From: Bacteroidales bacterium
GTDB taxonomy: Bacteria > Bacteroidota > Bacteroidia > Bacteroidales > VadinHA17
NCBI GenBank assembly: GCA_025455505.1
Contig: JALOMK010000111.1
Location: forward strand, 1-7,249
DNA length: 7,249 nt
Direction: 5' to 3'
Position 1 is the first letter of the stretch, and each line of letters starts with the position of its first letter. This document shows, piece by piece, positions 6,940-7,249 of this stretch. Position numbers and translations under genes: made by a program. The notes under the pieces are model-generated. The model worked only from the letters and a program-made list of their open reading frames with translations. It had not been told where the DNA came from and searched no databases.

Positions 6940-7248
6940 CTATCTCGGTCCTTTGTAGGTCCAGGTCTCATCAAAGTAAACCCTGATGTTCGGAGGATCT
7001 GTAACAACGCTCGGCTGCTTCATCCAGTACTTCATTTTTATAACCTTTGTAGCGGCATCGTACTTGTTCACGCCGGAGGGGTCGAGAGCAGGCATCCTTG
7101 TGCTTCCAGGAGGATTACCCCATGGGTTCTTCACCTGGGTGATTGCACCTGTTGCCGGATCAAAGAAGAGCTCCAGACCGAAGGTACCATACACGCTTGT
7201 TGATGTACCGCTGAGGATAGGGTGATAGTAGTTGTAATAACCCGGGTC
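6940..7248 (-). CDS. C-terminal end of a probable secreted/surface protein (5' part beyond right edge)
   Basis: The frame is open from the right edge (GAC at 7248-7246, reading DPGYYNYYHPILSG) to TAG at 6942-6940, so 102 residues of a longer protein are visible. The GTG at 7194 is internal, not a start. The segment is rich in Tyr, Pro, Gly and Thr, with short beta-like stretches (YGTFGLELFFD, then NKYDAATKVIKMKYWMK) and the ending DETWTYKGPR. This resembles the C-terminal domains of Bacteroidota lipoproteins found near SusC/SusD genes (DUF1735-type proteins), where a conserved strand of the form 'K-Y-W/Y' is followed by a final Thr/Tyr strand. That likeness is from memory and is only tentative. 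The N-terminus, signal peptide and upstream partners are not visible. The hairpin at 6886-6923 is its likely terminator. Confidence 0.75.
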   Translation of the reverse strand, partial: DPGYYNYYHPILSGTSTSVYGTFGLELFFDPATGAITQVKNPWGNPPGSTRMPALDPSGVNKYDAATKVIKMKYWMKQPSVVTDPPNIRVYFDETWTYKGPR

Positions 7249-7249
7249 G

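Noticed and set aside
6775..7203. 142-codon plus-strand frame across the minus-strand genes and terminator
   Set aside because: It spans the bidirectional terminator and is antisense to two better-supported frames; low-complexity translation rich in Cys, His and Arg.

Overview
The window looks like a chromosomal housekeeping segment of a Bacteroidota bacterium, probably near Bacteroidales/Marinilabiliales. This is an inference from three things: the gene order coaX - FadL-like porin - lptC, which I recall as common in that phylum; translation starts that lack strong Shine-Dalgarno sequences; and a perfect TAnnTTTG-type -7 promoter element in front of one gene. No rRNA, tRNA, CRISPR array, insertion sequence or phage gene was found.

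Layout. Positions 1-3254 (+) hold most of mfd, the transcription-repair coupling factor; its first few dozen residues lie off the left edge. A 238-base spacer (3255-3493) follows without a convincing terminator or promoter. Positions 3494-6070 (+) form a tight three-gene cluster: coaX (type III pantothenate kinase), a FadL-like outer-membrane beta-barrel whose start lies inside the end of coaX, and lptC (periplasmic lipopolysaccharide-export protein, here a lipoprotein) 5 bases downstream. The cluster ends in a 121-base convergent spacer holding a C-rich/G-rich imperfect inverted repeat and a short run of 7-base ACGACNN repeats. On the minus strand, 6851-6192 encodes a secreted protein of unknown function, and 7248-6940 is the C-terminal end of another protein that enters from the right edge. 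Between these two, a bidirectional hairpin terminator directly abuts the promoter-like element of the secreted-protein gene.

How the genes fit together. Mfd works on stalled RNA polymerase in the cytoplasm. CoaX makes phosphopantothenate for coenzyme A, needed for acyl chains. The barrel and LptC act in the envelope, LptC in moving lipopolysaccharide to the outer membrane. The link between coaX and the envelope genes is one of position and likely co-translation; a functional link is only inferred.

I saw no clearly new system. The points most worth following are the uncharacterised barrel between coaX and lptC, the lipoprotein form of LptC with Asp at +2, the repeat-bearing spacer after lptC, and the overlap of terminator and promoter near 6881-6925.
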